DNA of 64,000 nucleotides from Sutterella megalosphaeroides (GTDB lineage: Bacteria; Pseudomonadota; Gammaproteobacteria; Burkholderiales; Burkholderiaceae_F): positions 2,366,001-2,430,000 of the forward strand of contig NZ_AP018786.1 of assembly GCF_003609995.1 (NCBI RefSeq). Direction: 5' to 3'. The notes below the pieces were generated by a model, which was not told the DNA's origin, did not search any database, and saw only the letters and a list, made by a program, of their open reading frames with translations. Positions 17,540 through 26,497 of this stretch are shown piece by piece; position 1 is the first letter of the stretch; each line of letters begins with the position of its first letter. Made by a program: the position numbers and the translations under genes.

Positions 17540-18139
17540 ATGCCGCTTTCCGAAGCGCGCGAGGCTCACCTCGCCCGACTGTTCGCCCGGGATCCGATTC
17601 TCCCGACCGATTCCGCTTGTGTCGCCGACGGCACGCGTGCCGGAGACGCGTTCGACGACTTTTCCCGCAGCACCCGCGGCGCGGCGCTTGTCGTCGACAC
17701 GAACGTGCTGCTTGACCTCTACTACTGGAAGGATCCCCGTTCGGTCGAACTACGCTCGGCAATCGACGCCGGGCGGCTCGTTCCCGTTCGCGACCGCGCG
17801 TCCGTGCGGGAGTTGGCCGAAGTGCTCGACCGTCCCCGATTCGGGCTGGAGTTCGACGCGGTGAGTGCGCTCCTTGAGGCCTGGTGTAAAACGGCTCTCC
17901 CCGTTCCCGAAGTGCTCGTCGAGGAAGCGGGCCGAAAGCTCGTCGAAAAGCGCATCCTCTGCCGCGATCCGCTCGATCAGAAGTTTCTGGACCTTGCGGC
18001 CGCCGCCCGAGCGCTCGGGCTCGTGACGAAAGACAAGCTCGTTCTGCGCGCGGGAAAGAAACTCGCGCGGCTCGGCGTAAAAACCGCGCTCCCCGAAGAC
18101 GTCGCGACGATTCTCTCTCGCGCGCCGAAAACCTTCTGA
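17540..18139 (+). CDS. PIN-domain protein (putative ribonuclease)
   Basis: A 199-aa protein. The PIN domain starts at VVDTNVLLDLYYW, giving the first acidic metal ligand, and continues through a conserved glutamate in ASVRELAEVL to CRDPLDQKFLDLAAAA, which supplies later acidic residues; the pattern matches the COG1569-type putative PIN toxins. About 50 residues precede the domain, longer than VapC toxins. No small antitoxin gene is adjacent, so a toxin-antitoxin role is doubtful and a housekeeping RNase is as likely. It converges on the 5'-nucleotidase gene with 18 bp between stop codons. Confidence 0.75.
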   Translation: MPLSEAREAHLARLFARDPILPTDSACVADGTRAGDAFDDFSRSTRGAALVVDTNVLLDLYYWKDPRSVELRSAIDAGRLVPVRDRASVRELAEVLDRPRFGLEFDAVSALLEAWCKTALPVPEVLVEEAGRKLVEKRILCRDPLDQKFLDLAAAARALGLVTKDKLVLRAGKKLARLGVKTALPEDVATILSRAPKTF

Positions 18140-18157
18140 CCGCCCGGCTTTCCGGCC

Positions 18158-19825
18158 TCAGAGCTTGTCGGGACCGTACCCCACAATGCGTCCCGTTTCG
18201 GGCATCGGTATGTCACCGAGCGATTCAAGATAGTGAGTGACCACATCCGCGTCGAGCGCGTCGTTCACGGGGATGTGCCGCGCCGCGGCGAACATCGCGA
18301 AGTCGTCGCCCCCGTCCGCGATGTATTGGAGAAGCGCCACGCGGTAGTGTTTGTTGGGATCGAGCGGCTGCCAGACTCCCTGCGCGTCGCGCACCTCGGC
18401 TGCAAGCAACCGCGAGCCGACGGGCTTTTCGGGATCGACCCGATAGCGCAGGCCCGCGGGCTGCATGAGGCGCGGTCCCTCCACGTCCTCATCCGAGAGA
18501 CCGTGCTCAAGCGCGGCGAGAATCCCGCGACCGTCGATTTCGACGACGGCGATCGTGTTGCCGAAGGGATGAATTTCCTGGATCGACCCCCGATCGACCT
18601 TGCCGACCGGAAGGGACGAGCGTATGGCGCCGCCGTTCACAAGCGCAATTTCAACGCCGTAGGGACGTCCGAACGTGAGGATGGCGTCCGCCGTGAGCAA
18701 CCCCGAGAGGCACTCTCCCCGACGGCACGAATCGATCCCGTCGGCGTAGCGGTTGGCGTTGCGGGCGACGGGCGTTTCGCGCAACTCCCGCAGCTTTTCC
18801 GCGGCGCGCCGCACTTCGGCTTCGAGGCGCGCGTCGCGCGGCATTTCGGGCGCAAGCCGAACGGGCGCCCCCGACCACGCGACCGCACGGCCCGCTTCGA
18901 AGCGCACTTCCAGGCGCCCGAGGTATTCGGTCGAGCGCTTCGCCTGCACGACGAGTACCGGATCGCCCGAAGGCGAATGTTCCACCGTCGGGTAGGGACC
19001 TTCGGCGTCTTCCTGGTCGCCGAGAAGACTGTGCGTATGACCGCCCACGATGACGTCGATCCCGTCGACCGCGCGCGCAAGCGCCCGATCCTCGGGGTAG
19101 CCTTCGTGCGTGATCGCAACGACGATTTCGACGCCTTCGCGCTTCAAGGCTTCGACCGCACGGCGCGCGGCCTCGGCTTCGTCGTCGAACCGGGTCTCGG
19201 GACAGGCTTTCGAAATCGCGACGACCTCGTCGTTCGCAAGCCCCACGATCCCGACCTTGACGCCGCGGATCGTTTTGACGACGTAGCCCGGAAGCTTCAG
19301 GTCCGAAAGCGCGCAGCCCTTCTCGGGCTGCAGGTTGGCGGCCAAAACGGGAAACGGCTCCTGCTCGATGAAGTCGGCCAGAGCCCGGCAACCGAGGTCG
19401 AACTCGTGGTTCCCGAGCGTGACCGCGTCCCAGGGCATGAAGGGGCTCATCGACGCGATGAGGTTCGGGCCCGACGTGCTGAAAAGGAGCGTCCCCTGCC
19501 AGCGGTCGCCCGCATCAAGCGCAATGACGTTGTCGGCCGCGGCTTTCGCGTCCCCAACCGCACGCGCGATGCGTGCGTAGCCGCCGAAACACGCCTCGTC
19601 GCGGTCGCAGGCGACGCCCCGCGGCGTCACACCCGCCGCAAAGGCGTGCGTGTCGTTGACGTGCAGGATCACAAGATCGAGCGCCTCGCCGGCGTCGCGC
19701 GCGTGAGCCGTATGAGCAGGCGCAGCAGCGACCGTCGTCCCGAGAACGAATGAGGAAAGGACGGCGCCCGCGCGGGCGGGCGCGGAGACAAGAGTCGAAA
19801 ACGACGCGAAAGAGCGCAGCGGCAT
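18158..19825 (-). CDS. Secreted 5'-nucleotidase / 2',3'-cyclic phosphodiesterase family (UshA-like)
   Basis: A 555-aa exported metallophosphatase. After a signal peptide the two-metal catalytic domain shows HVNDTHAF, DAGDRWQGTLLF, GNHEFDLG, VAITHEGY and GGHTHSLLG in order; the C-terminal 5_nucleotid_C domain contains NGGAIRSSLPVGKVDRGSIQEIHPFGNT. Such enzymes act in the periplasm on nucleotides, UDP-sugars or cyclic nucleotides, releasing nucleosides and phosphate. The ATG at 19825 is preferred over an in-frame TTG at 19849; no strong ribosome-binding site is seen for either. Nucleosides made here could feed the BMP-type importer at 26.5-31.3 kb. No Pho box was seen upstream. Confidence 0.85.
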   Translation of the reverse strand: MPLRSFASFSTLVSAPARAGAVLSSFVLGTTVAAAPAHTAHARDAGEALDLVILHVNDTHAFAAGVTPRGVACDRDEACFGGYARIARAVGDAKAAADNVIALDAGDRWQGTLLFSTSGPNLIASMSPFMPWDAVTLGNHEFDLGCRALADFIEQEPFPVLAANLQPEKGCALSDLKLPGYVVKTIRGVKVGIVGLANDEVVAISKACPETRFDDEAEAARRAVEALKREGVEIVVAITHEGYPEDRALARAVDGIDVIVGGHTHSLLGDQEDAEGPYPTVEHSPSGDPVLVVQAKRSTEYLGRLEVRFEAGRAVAWSGAPVRLAPEMPRDARLEAEVRRAAEKLRELRETPVARNANRYADGIDSCRRGECLSGLLTADAILTFGRPYGVEIALVNGGAIRSSLPVGKVDRGSIQEIHPFGNTIAVVEIDGRGILAALEHGLSDEDVEGPRLMQPAGLRYRVDPEKPVGSRLLAAEVRDAQGVWQPLDPNKHYRVALLQYIADGGDDFAMFAAARHIPVNDALDADVVTHYLESLGDIPMPETGRIVGYGPDKL

Positions 19826-19931
19826 GTGAGTACGGGGAAAGTGCGGCAAAAATCGACCGAAGGTGCGTCGTCTCGAAAAGTCAACGCGCTTCAGGCCGAA
19901 ATTCTACGACTCCCGCCGGGGAGTCGCCCCG

Positions 19932-20036
19932 TCAGAAACAAAACCGCATCACGAGGCTTGCCGCCGAGACGAGCCCCCAGAGGATGATCGCCGCAAAAAC
20001 CAGATACAACCCGATGCGCATGAACGTGCGAAGCAT
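19932..20036 (-). CDS. Small single-pass membrane protein (34 aa)
   Basis: A 34-codon ORF starting at an ATG preceded by AAAGGAAAG at good spacing. The translation is a short basic N-terminus (MLRTFMR) followed by one hydrophobic span of about 21 residues (IGLYLVFAAIILWGLVSAAS) and a short tail ending RFCF. A perfect palindrome (GACTCCC-GCCG-GGGAGTC, 19908-19925) follows. It resembles small membrane proteins seen beside transporters. Function unknown; real translation is not proven. Confidence 0.45.
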   Translation of the reverse strand: MLRTFMRIGLYLVFAAIILWGLVSAASLVMRFCF

Positions 20037-20179
20037 TCGACTTTCCTTTCGATGGTCGGCGCGACGGGAAAACCGTGCGCCCGTGATGATTACGGCATTT
20101 TGCCTATTCGGAACGGGCGACGGACAGTTTTGTGCGCCGCCCGCAGCCGAACATACCTCATTTGCGGGATTGTATTTTG

Positions 20180-20207
20180 TTGCCGACTGTAATTGTCACC
20201 GTAGAAT
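20180..20207 (+). promoter_or_regulatory. Predicted promoter of the AGCS symporter gene
   Basis: TTGCCG and TAGAAT spaced 16 bp. The 130-nt leader that follows contains an AAGGGGC / GCCCCTT hairpin (20239-20259 region) and a second stem CGAG-G-GCTC / GAGCCTCG ending just before the ribosome-binding site. I could not match it to a glycine riboswitch. Confidence 0.45.
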
Positions 20208-20346
20208 GAATTTTCGGTCGGGTGGTGAAAGTGCTCGAGAACGCAAAGGGGCTTGTGAGGCCCCTTCGTTCGTACCGTGCGTAGAAATCAAAAACCGAGG
20301 GCTCCCTCTCCCCCGGGTGGAGAGCCTCGCACATGGAGAACACAAC

Positions 20347-21861
20347 ATGGACGAGTTTACCGAGATCGTCCGGAGCATCAACAGTCTGCTCTGGGGCGTC
20401 TACTGTCTCATACCCCTGCTCGTTGGCACGGGCATTTATTTCACCCTGAAGCTCCGCCTTGTTCAGATCCGTCGCTTCGGCATGGCCATGAAGCACGTCT
20501 TCGGCGGCATCACGCTCTTCGGCAAGCACGCCGACAAGGACGGCATGTCCTCCTTCCAGTCGCTCGCGACCGCCATCGCCGCTCAGGTCGGCACGGGCAA
20601 CCTCGCGGGTGTTGCAACCGCCATGGCCATGGGCGGCCCGGGCGCCATCTTCTGGATGTGGCTTGCGGCCTTCTTCGGCATGGCGACGATTTTCGCCGAA
20701 GCGCTCCTCGGGCAGGTCTACCGCTCGCGCGACGCGCACGGGCACATCCTCGGGGGCCCGGCCTTCTACATCAGTCAGGGTCTCGGCAACAAGCCGCTTG
20801 CCGCCTTCTTCGCGGTGGCGATCATCATCGCGCTCGGCTTCATCGGCAACATGGTGCAGGCGAACTCCGTTGCGGACGCCTTCCAGACCGCCTTCGGCGT
20901 TCCAGTGTGGCTGACAGGCATCCTCCTTTTCGCGCTCGCGGGCTTCATCTTCATCGGCGGCATCCGCCGCATCGCGAGCTTCGCTGAAAAGATGGTGCCG
21001 ATCATGGCGCTCGTCTACATCATCGGTTCGCTCACGATCATCGTCGGTCACGGCGACATGTTCTGGAGCGCCCTCAAGTCGATCATCGTCGGCGCCTTCG
21101 ACCCGGTGGCCGCTACGGGCGGCGTGATCGGCGCGGGCGTGAAGGAAGCCATCCGCTACGGCGTGGCCCGCGGCCTCTTCTCGAACGAAGCCGGTATGGG
21201 TTCGACCCCGCACGCGCACGCCATCGCCAAGGTGCGTCACCCGGGCGAACAGGGTCTTGCCGCGCTCGTCGGTCTTTTCGTCGACACGTTCATCGTCCTC
21301 AACATGACGGCCTTCGTGATTCTCACGACGGGCGTCCTGGACGGCAAGACGACGGGCATCTCGCTCACGCAGAAGGCTTTCGAAGTCGGCCTCGGGCCGA
21401 TCGGCAACGGCTTCGTTGCGGTCTGCCTTCTCTTCTTCGCGTTCACGACCATCATCGGCTGGTACTTCTTTGCCGAACAGAACGTGAAGTACCTCTTCGG
21501 CAACCGCTGGGTTTCGACCTACCGCGTGATCGTGCTCTGCTTCCTCATGCTCGGCTCCTTCCTGCACGTGAACCTCGTCTGGGAACTCGCCGACCTCTTC
21601 AACGGCCTCATGGTGATTCCGAACGTGATCGCTCTGATCGGGCTCTCGAAGGTCGTGGGACGCGTGCTCGACGACTACGAGTCGAACTTCCTCAAGGGTC
21701 ACACCCCGGCCTACGGCGAACTCTCGCCGAGCGGCGGTCTGCCCCGCACCGAGCACCCCGCCCGTCCCCTGCGCGAAGGCGCCCGCTGGCATACGACGCG
21801 CATCCGCACGCACCGCGAACACGAACCGCATCGCGGTGATCGCGCCGAGGGCGAGAAGTAA
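20347..21861 (+). CDS. Alanine/glycine:cation symporter (AGCS family)
   Basis: A 504-aa inner-membrane symporter importing small neutral amino acids with Na+. The ATG at 20347 is preceded by GGAG nine bases upstream. Family signatures include LRLVQIRRFGMAMKHV, SFQSLATAIAAQVGTGNLAGVATAMAMGGPGA (binding-site helix; quoted here in parts), ARGLFSNEAGMGSTPHAHA and GWYFFAEQNVKYLFG. About eleven membrane spans are visible. The C-terminal 60 residues are hydrophilic and His/Arg-rich (HREHEPHRGDRAEGEK), slightly longer than usual. The gene is alone between a predicted promoter and a terminator at 21924. Substrate preference (Ala, Gly or other) cannot be told. Confidence 0.9.
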   Translation: MDEFTEIVRSINSLLWGVYCLIPLLVGTGIYFTLKLRLVQIRRFGMAMKHVFGGITLFGKHADKDGMSSFQSLATAIAAQVGTGNLAGVATAMAMGGPGAIFWMWLAAFFGMATIFAEALLGQVYRSRDAHGHILGGPAFYISQGLGNKPLAAFFAVAIIIALGFIGNMVQANSVADAFQTAFGVPVWLTGILLFALAGFIFIGGIRRIASFAEKMVPIMALVYIIGSLTIIVGHGDMFWSALKSIIVGAFDPVAATGGVIGAGVKEAIRYGVARGLFSNEAGMGSTPHAHAIAKVRHPGEQGLAALVGLFVDTFIVLNMTAFVILTTGVLDGKTTGISLTQKAFEVGLGPIGNGFVAVCLLFFAFTTIIGWYFFAEQNVKYLFGNRWVSTYRVIVLCFLMLGSFLHVNLVWELADLFNGLMVIPNVIALIGLSKVVGRVLDDYESNFLKGHTPAYGELSPSGGLPRTEHPARPLREGARWHTTRIRTHREHEPHRGDRAEGEK

Positions 21862-21923
21862 AATCGAGGTCCTGAGACCTCTCGCGAAGAGCGCACCGTG
21901 ATCGATGCGTTCCTCGCCACTGA

Positions 21924-21963
21924 AAAAAACGCCGCGAGTCCGACGGGATTCGCGGCGTTTTTC
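21924..21963. terminator. Bidirectional terminator between AGCS gene and small lipoprotein gene
   Basis: AAAAAAACGCCGCGA / TCGCGGCGTTTTT: ten-base-pair GC-rich stem with A-run on the left and T-run on the right, placed between convergent genes. Confidence 0.85.
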
Positions 21964-21983
21964 GCTTTCGAGCCGAGGCTTCT

Positions 21984-22205
21984 TCAGCGGTTCTCGGACG
22001 TCTGTTCGGACGACTTTTCGCCGCCGTTGCCGCCGTTGCCGAGTTCGGACGCGGTTTCGGAGATCTTGTCCCCCGCCTTGCCGAGCGCTTCGCCCACGTG
22101 GGCGGCGCCCTTCTTCACGTCCTGGCCGAACCCTTCCACGGTGTTGCACCCGGCCGTACCGAGCGCCGCAAGAAGAGCGAAAAGCAAAGCAATTTTTCGC
22201 AGCAT
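21984..22205 (-). CDS. Entericidin-like small lipoprotein
   Basis: A 73-aa protein with start at 22205 preceded by GAGGA. The signal peptide ends with lipobox GTAGC (Cys 20); the mature part NTVEGFGQDVKKGAAHVGEA matches the EcnA/EcnB (entericidin) family, in which a short amphipathic helix follows the lipid anchor. A Gly/Ser/Glu-rich tail extends it beyond the usual 40-50 residues. Entericidins were described as a lipoprotein toxin/antidote pair expressed in stationary phase; in many proteobacteria a single gene of unclear role is found, as here. Confidence 0.75.
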   Translation of the reverse strand: MLRKIALLFALLAALGTAGCNTVEGFGQDVKKGAAHVGEALGKAGDKISETASELGNGGNGGEKSSEQTSENR

Positions 22206-22387
22206 GGAGTTTTCCTCGAAATGGGTGCGCGTGCGCGGCACGTGTCCGCGGGCGCCGGATCGGATGTTGCGCGGGCGTTTTGCGGGTGTGGCCTTCAAAC
22301 CGAAAGGCAAAACCGCCCGGACGGAAACCGTTGGGGCGAACGTTCGGACCGTTTGGAACGTTTGGAACGCTTCGCCCCATCAGCGCA

Positions 22388-23896
22388 TCATAAACGGTCT
22401 TTCCCGAAGGAAGCCGAAGAAAACGCGCCGACGAAGGGAGCATTCGGAGCGCTCGGATCGTTCGGACTGCTCGATGCCGGGGATTCGGTCGAAGCCGACG
22501 GATCAGACGAAACGGAGGACGAAGCGCCCGAAGCGGAAGGCGAGGTCGAAGCGGCGCCTTGGAAGGATTGCCCGAGCGGAACGTTGAGACCGTTGAGACC
22601 CTCGATCGCCTCGAGAGCGTCGCGCGGCTTCGCGGGTTGGTCGACCGCCGCGAGTTCGTCGATTGCCGACATGCACTTTTCCATCTGACGGCTGCGCGTG
22701 CCCATCTGGGAGAGCGAATTCTGCGCTTCGTGGAACTTCTTCTCCACGAGCGCGAACTGCGTCGTGAAGAGTTCGAACTCGGTCTTCACGTTCGCAAGGA
22801 GCGTCCAGACTTCTCCGCTGCGCTTTTCCATGACGAGCGTCATGAAGCCCATGAGGAGACTGTTGAGAAGCGCCGCGGCGACGGTCGGGCCCGTGGGCGT
22901 CACGCGGCACTCGCGTTGCAGTCGCTCGACGAGGCCGGGCGTACGCAGCACCTCCGCATAGAGCCCCTCGCTCGGAAGGAACATCACCGCAAAATCCGTC
23001 GTGTACGGGGGTTCGACGTACTTTTCCCGAATCGATTCGGCCTGCTTCAAAATCGCCCGCTCCAATTCTTTGCGTGCCGCGGCCGCGCCGTTCGCGTCCC
23101 CCGCATCCGTTGCGGCCTGAAGGCGCTCCCAGGGTTCGACCGGGAACTTCGAGTCGATCGGAAGCCACACGGGCCCCTGACCGTCGCGACCGGGAAGCTT
23201 CACCGCGAAGTCGACCGCCACGTTTTTCCCCGGAATGATCCGCACCTGCTTGGCGTACTGTGCGGGCGTGAGGATTTCGGAGACGATCGCTTCGAACTGC
23301 GTTTCGCCGAAAAGGCCGCGGGTCTTCACGTTCGTCAAAACGTTTTGCAGGCGGCGGACGTTTTCCGCCATGGCGCGCATTTCTCCGAGGCCCTGCTGCA
23401 CGAGGGCGAGCTTCGCGTCCACCGTGCGAAAGCTCGTCTGGAGTCGCTCCGTGAGCGTCGCGTCGAGCTTTTCCTGAACGGTCTCGCGGATCTGTTCGAG
23501 CTTGCGTTCGTTTTCACCCCGAACGCGCTCCAGGCGCGTTTCCATCATGCTCTGGAGCTCGCGAAACTCGCGGTTGAGGGTCTCGCGCATCCCCGCGAGC
23601 GCCGCGTCCGAGGTGCGGGTCCACTCGAGAACCGAGCCGTTGGCGTGCTTTTGCGATTCGACGACGAAATTCATGAGGTTCTGCGTCGAGTGCGCCATGC
23701 CGTTCGTCTGAAGGGCGATCTGCTGCAGAATCTCGCGCCGCGAAGCTTCGATCGCCGAGAAGACGGCGTCCGCGTCGCCCTCCTCTTCGGCGCCGCGACG
23801 CGCGCTCGAGAGTTGAAGCGAGAGAACGAAACCGAGCAGAACGAGTACACCCGCAAGAAGCGCGGCGATGACGTAAAGAAGGAGCGACGAGGACAT
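22388..23896 (-). CDS. rmuC: DNA recombination protein RmuC
   Basis: A 502-aa protein: an N-terminal membrane segment (LLLYVIAALLAGVLVLLGFVL), a long coiled coil to about residue 190 (repeated RET, RLERVRGENERKLEQIRETV), then the RmuC nuclease-like domain with TRGLFGETQFEAIVSEIL, WLPIDSKFPVEPWERL, YVEPPYTTDFAVMFLPSEGLYAEVLR and AALLNSLLMGF. RmuC limits inversions at short inverted repeats. The last 60 residues are a Ser/Ala/Pro-rich tail that looks disordered and is not part of the domain. Stop at 22388; monocistronic. Confidence 0.9.
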   Translation of the reverse strand: MSSSLLLYVIAALLAGVLVLLGFVLSLQLSSARRGAEEEGDADAVFSAIEASRREILQQIALQTNGMAHSTQNLMNFVVESQKHANGSVLEWTRTSDAALAGMRETLNREFRELQSMMETRLERVRGENERKLEQIRETVQEKLDATLTERLQTSFRTVDAKLALVQQGLGEMRAMAENVRRLQNVLTNVKTRGLFGETQFEAIVSEILTPAQYAKQVRIIPGKNVAVDFAVKLPGRDGQGPVWLPIDSKFPVEPWERLQAATDAGDANGAAAARKELERAILKQAESIREKYVEPPYTTDFAVMFLPSEGLYAEVLRTPGLVERLQRECRVTPTGPTVAAALLNSLLMGFMTLVMEKRSGEVWTLLANVKTEFELFTTQFALVEKKFHEAQNSLSQMGTRSRQMEKCMSAIDELAAVDQPAKPRDALEAIEGLNGLNVPLGQSFQGAASTSPSASGASSSVSSDPSASTESPASSSPNDPSAPNAPFVGAFSSASFGKDRL

Positions 23897-24007
23897 GGCC
23901 GAAAAGCGAAGAACGAAAACGAGCGGAAAAACATCGGCCGAAATCCCGCGTGGAGAACTCCGGCCGATGCAGTCTAGCGAAATTGTTTTCGACTCGAACG
24001 GGTGGAC

Positions 24008-26218
24008 TCAAGCCTTCGGACGATCGTCGCGGTCGTCCGACGTTTCGGATGCGCCGGACGAGGACGCTGCGGCGCCCGACGCTTCATCCGAATGTTCGTC
24101 CGCGGCGTGCTTGGGTGCTTTCCTCGCCCGATAGCGGTCGGCGAGCTTTTTCGTCGTGCGTTCGAGCCCTTCGAGAAAGAGGAGCGCTCCTTCTCGAATC
24201 TCCCGCTCTTTGTGTTCGGAGATCTTCGGGCGATCGTCGGCCCCGGACGACGCGGTCGGAGATGCAGAATCGGCCTCGGGCACTTCGGGCTCGCCCGCAC
24301 GACCCCGCACGGCCTGGCGCACGGCGGAGGCAAAGCGCTCGAACCGGCGGAAGCGCCGCGCGTTGAGCCGCTCGGACGAGGCGCCGTCCGCAGCGCCTTC
24401 GGTCGTTGCGGCGCCGTCGGCGGATTCGGAGGAGGTGTCGTCCTCATCATCGTCTTCGTCGTCGTCCGCATTCCGGGCGCTTTCGTCCTTGCGGGCCGCA
24501 TCGGGTTCGGCTTTCTTCGCGTCGCTTTGTGCGAGACTGGCGATCGCCGCCATCGTGAACGCGGCCGAACGGGCGACTTCGTCGCAGACGACCGTCACGC
24601 TTTCGTCTTTTTCAAAGAGCACGGCCTCTTCGGCCGTCGGCACGCGCACGACGACGCGGATGCGGTTGTTGAGTTCGCGCGCGAGGTCGATCACTTTGCG
24701 CGCGAGAATCGAGTCGCCGAGGGGCAGGACGAGTACGGCGGCCGTTGCAACGTGCGCCTGCACGAGCACCATCGGGTCGGTGGCGTCGCCCGCGATCACG
24801 CGGGTTTTCGTCGTTTCGACGACGTCGTCGAGCTGATCCTGAGCGCTGCAGACGAGAATCGTGCGGCGTCGTGCCGCGGAAAGCGCCGTCAGACACCCGG
24901 GCACCATTTCGTTGTAGCCCGCCACGATCACCTGGCCCGTGAGCCACTCGCGCGGCGTGTCGGCGGGGAGTTCCGCCATCGGCGCGCGGCGCATGGCGGC
25001 GCGCTTCGCCCAGCCGTAGCGGGTGACGAGGCGGTTGCGCACCTTCGGGATGATCGAGAACATCGCCGGGTTGAGCGCGATCGTCAGAATCGAGGCCGCC
25101 ACGATGAGGCTCAGCATGTGGGTGTCCGCGAGCTCAAGCGAGACCCCTTGGGCGGCCAGGATGTAGGAGAATTCGCCGATCTGCGCGACGCAAGCGGCGA
25201 GCACCAGCGCCACGTCGAGCGGCCACTTGAGGAGCACGACGAGCGCGAACGAAACACTCGTCGTCACCCCCATGATGATGAGAACGACCGAGAGCACTTC
25301 GTGGGGCTGCTCGATGAAGATGTGCCAGTCGAGCATCATCCCGACCGAGACGAAAAAGAGGACCGCAAACGCGTCCTGGAGCGGCAGCGAATTCTTCGCC
25401 GCGCGGTGCGCGTAGCGGCTCTCCTGCATGACCATGCCCGCAAAGAACGCACCCAGAGCGTAACTCACGTTGAAGATCGCACCCGCCCCGTAGGCAATCC
25501 CGATCGCGCAGGCGAGTACGCCCAGCGTGAAGAGTTCGCGCGAGCCCGTCATGGCGACGCGTCGGAGAATTTCGGGGAAGATCTTGCGGCCCGCGACGAG
25601 CATGAGAACGACAAAGAGCACCACGCCCGCAAGCGTTCGCACGAGGTCGACCGCAACCTGCGTGCCCGTGACGCCGGGTTCGCCGTGGATCACCTGCGCG
25701 AAGGGCGGCAGACACACCATGATGAAGACCGTCACGAGGTCCTGAACGACGAGCCAGCCGATCGCCACCTGACCGCTCATGTTGAAAGTGAGACGACGGA
25801 TTTCGAGCGCTTTCGTGACGACCACGGTCGAAGCGCACGAGAGGCAGAGCCCGAAGACGACGGCGCTCCCGACGTTCCAGTCCCAGACCGTCACGGCGAA
25901 AAGCGTCCCGAGGGCGCTTGCGAGCACCATCTGCGAAACGGCGCCCACGATCGCCACGCCGCGCACCTTGTTGAGGTCCGCCACCGAAAAGTGAAGCCCC
26001 ACGCCGAACATGAGGAGCATGACGCCCACTTCGGCCAACTGCTCGGTCATGCCGACGTCGACGGCGGGCAGCCCCGGGATGAGCCCCACGGCCACCCCGG
26101 CAATGATGTATCCCACGAGGGCCGGGGTTTTCAAATATTTTTCGGCCAGATACCCGAAGACGAGGGCGAGACCGAAAGCGGTCACCAAACTGGTGATGAG
26201 GGAGAAGCTGTCCGACAT
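24008..26218 (-). CDS. Cation:proton antiporter, KefB/YbaL family, with long acidic tail
   Basis: A 736-aa monovalent cation:proton antiporter-2 protein. Residues 1 to about 390 form a Na/H-exchanger-type membrane domain (LVGYIIAGVAVGLIPGLPAV, LLMFGVGLHFSVADL); residues about 410-560 form a TrkA-N/RCK nucleotide-binding domain (WLTGQVIVAGYNEMVPG and FEKDESVTVVCDEVARSAAF). E. coli YbaL is about 558 aa; this protein has a further ~170 residues of low-complexity sequence rich in Asp, Glu, Ser and Ala, including an acidic DDDEDDDEDD run, ending in a charged helix. The start at 26218 matches the family N-terminus; the longer frame does not. Likely role: K+ or Na+ efflux coupled to H+ entry. Confidence 0.85.
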   Translation of the reverse strand: MSDSFSLITSLVTAFGLALVFGYLAEKYLKTPALVGYIIAGVAVGLIPGLPAVDVGMTEQLAEVGVMLLMFGVGLHFSVADLNKVRGVAIVGAVSQMVLASALGTLFAVTVWDWNVGSAVVFGLCLSCASTVVVTKALEIRRLTFNMSGQVAIGWLVVQDLVTVFIMVCLPPFAQVIHGEPGVTGTQVAVDLVRTLAGVVLFVVLMLVAGRKIFPEILRRVAMTGSRELFTLGVLACAIGIAYGAGAIFNVSYALGAFFAGMVMQESRYAHRAAKNSLPLQDAFAVLFFVSVGMMLDWHIFIEQPHEVLSVVLIIMGVTTSVSFALVVLLKWPLDVALVLAACVAQIGEFSYILAAQGVSLELADTHMLSLIVAASILTIALNPAMFSIIPKVRNRLVTRYGWAKRAAMRRAPMAELPADTPREWLTGQVIVAGYNEMVPGCLTALSAARRRTILVCSAQDQLDDVVETTKTRVIAGDATDPMVLVQAHVATAAVLVLPLGDSILARKVIDLARELNNRIRVVVRVPTAEEAVLFEKDESVTVVCDEVARSAAFTMAAIASLAQSDAKKAEPDAARKDESARNADDDEDDDEDDTSSESADGAATTEGAADGASSERLNARRFRRFERFASAVRQAVRGRAGEPEVPEADSASPTASSGADDRPKISEHKEREIREGALLFLEGLERTTKKLADRYRARKAPKHAADEHSDEASGAAASSSGASETSDDRDDRPKA

Positions 26219-26361
26219 GGTGCGGAGATCCGTTCGTGGGTGTGACGGTCGGATTCTAACAAAGCGCCTTTCCGATACCCGTGCCCGATCCTCCGTTTTT
26301 CCTTGTTTCTCCGAGCTTTCCCGAATCCGCATCGGGCTTGCGGGCACGATTTCACGGGCCG

Positions 26362-26395
26362 AAAAAATCCCCGGCGGCCGCACGTGCCGTCGGGG
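26362..26395 (-). terminator. Terminator of the BMP-type ABC operon
   Basis: On the minus strand CCCCGACGGC / GCCGCCGGGG (one G-T pair) followed by ATTTTTT, about 100 nt after the binding-protein stop codon. Confidence 0.8.
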
Positions 26396-26497
26396 GTTGT
26401 CGCGTCGAACCGTCGGAACCTGCTTGAGAGCGCGGGGACGTCGCTTCTTGAGACGCCCCGTGCGTTCTTCGTGTTCCGATGCGGTCTTCGAAAGGAC

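Noticed and set aside
17540-18139. PIN protein as toxin of a toxin-antitoxin pair
   Set aside because: No small antitoxin-like ORF lies next to it, and the protein is longer than VapC. Left as a PIN-domain protein.
20208-20346. Glycine riboswitch upstream of the AGCS symporter gene
   Set aside because: AGCS genes are often under glycine riboswitches, but the leader lacks the conserved purine-rich core of that aptamer. Only plain hairpins were found.
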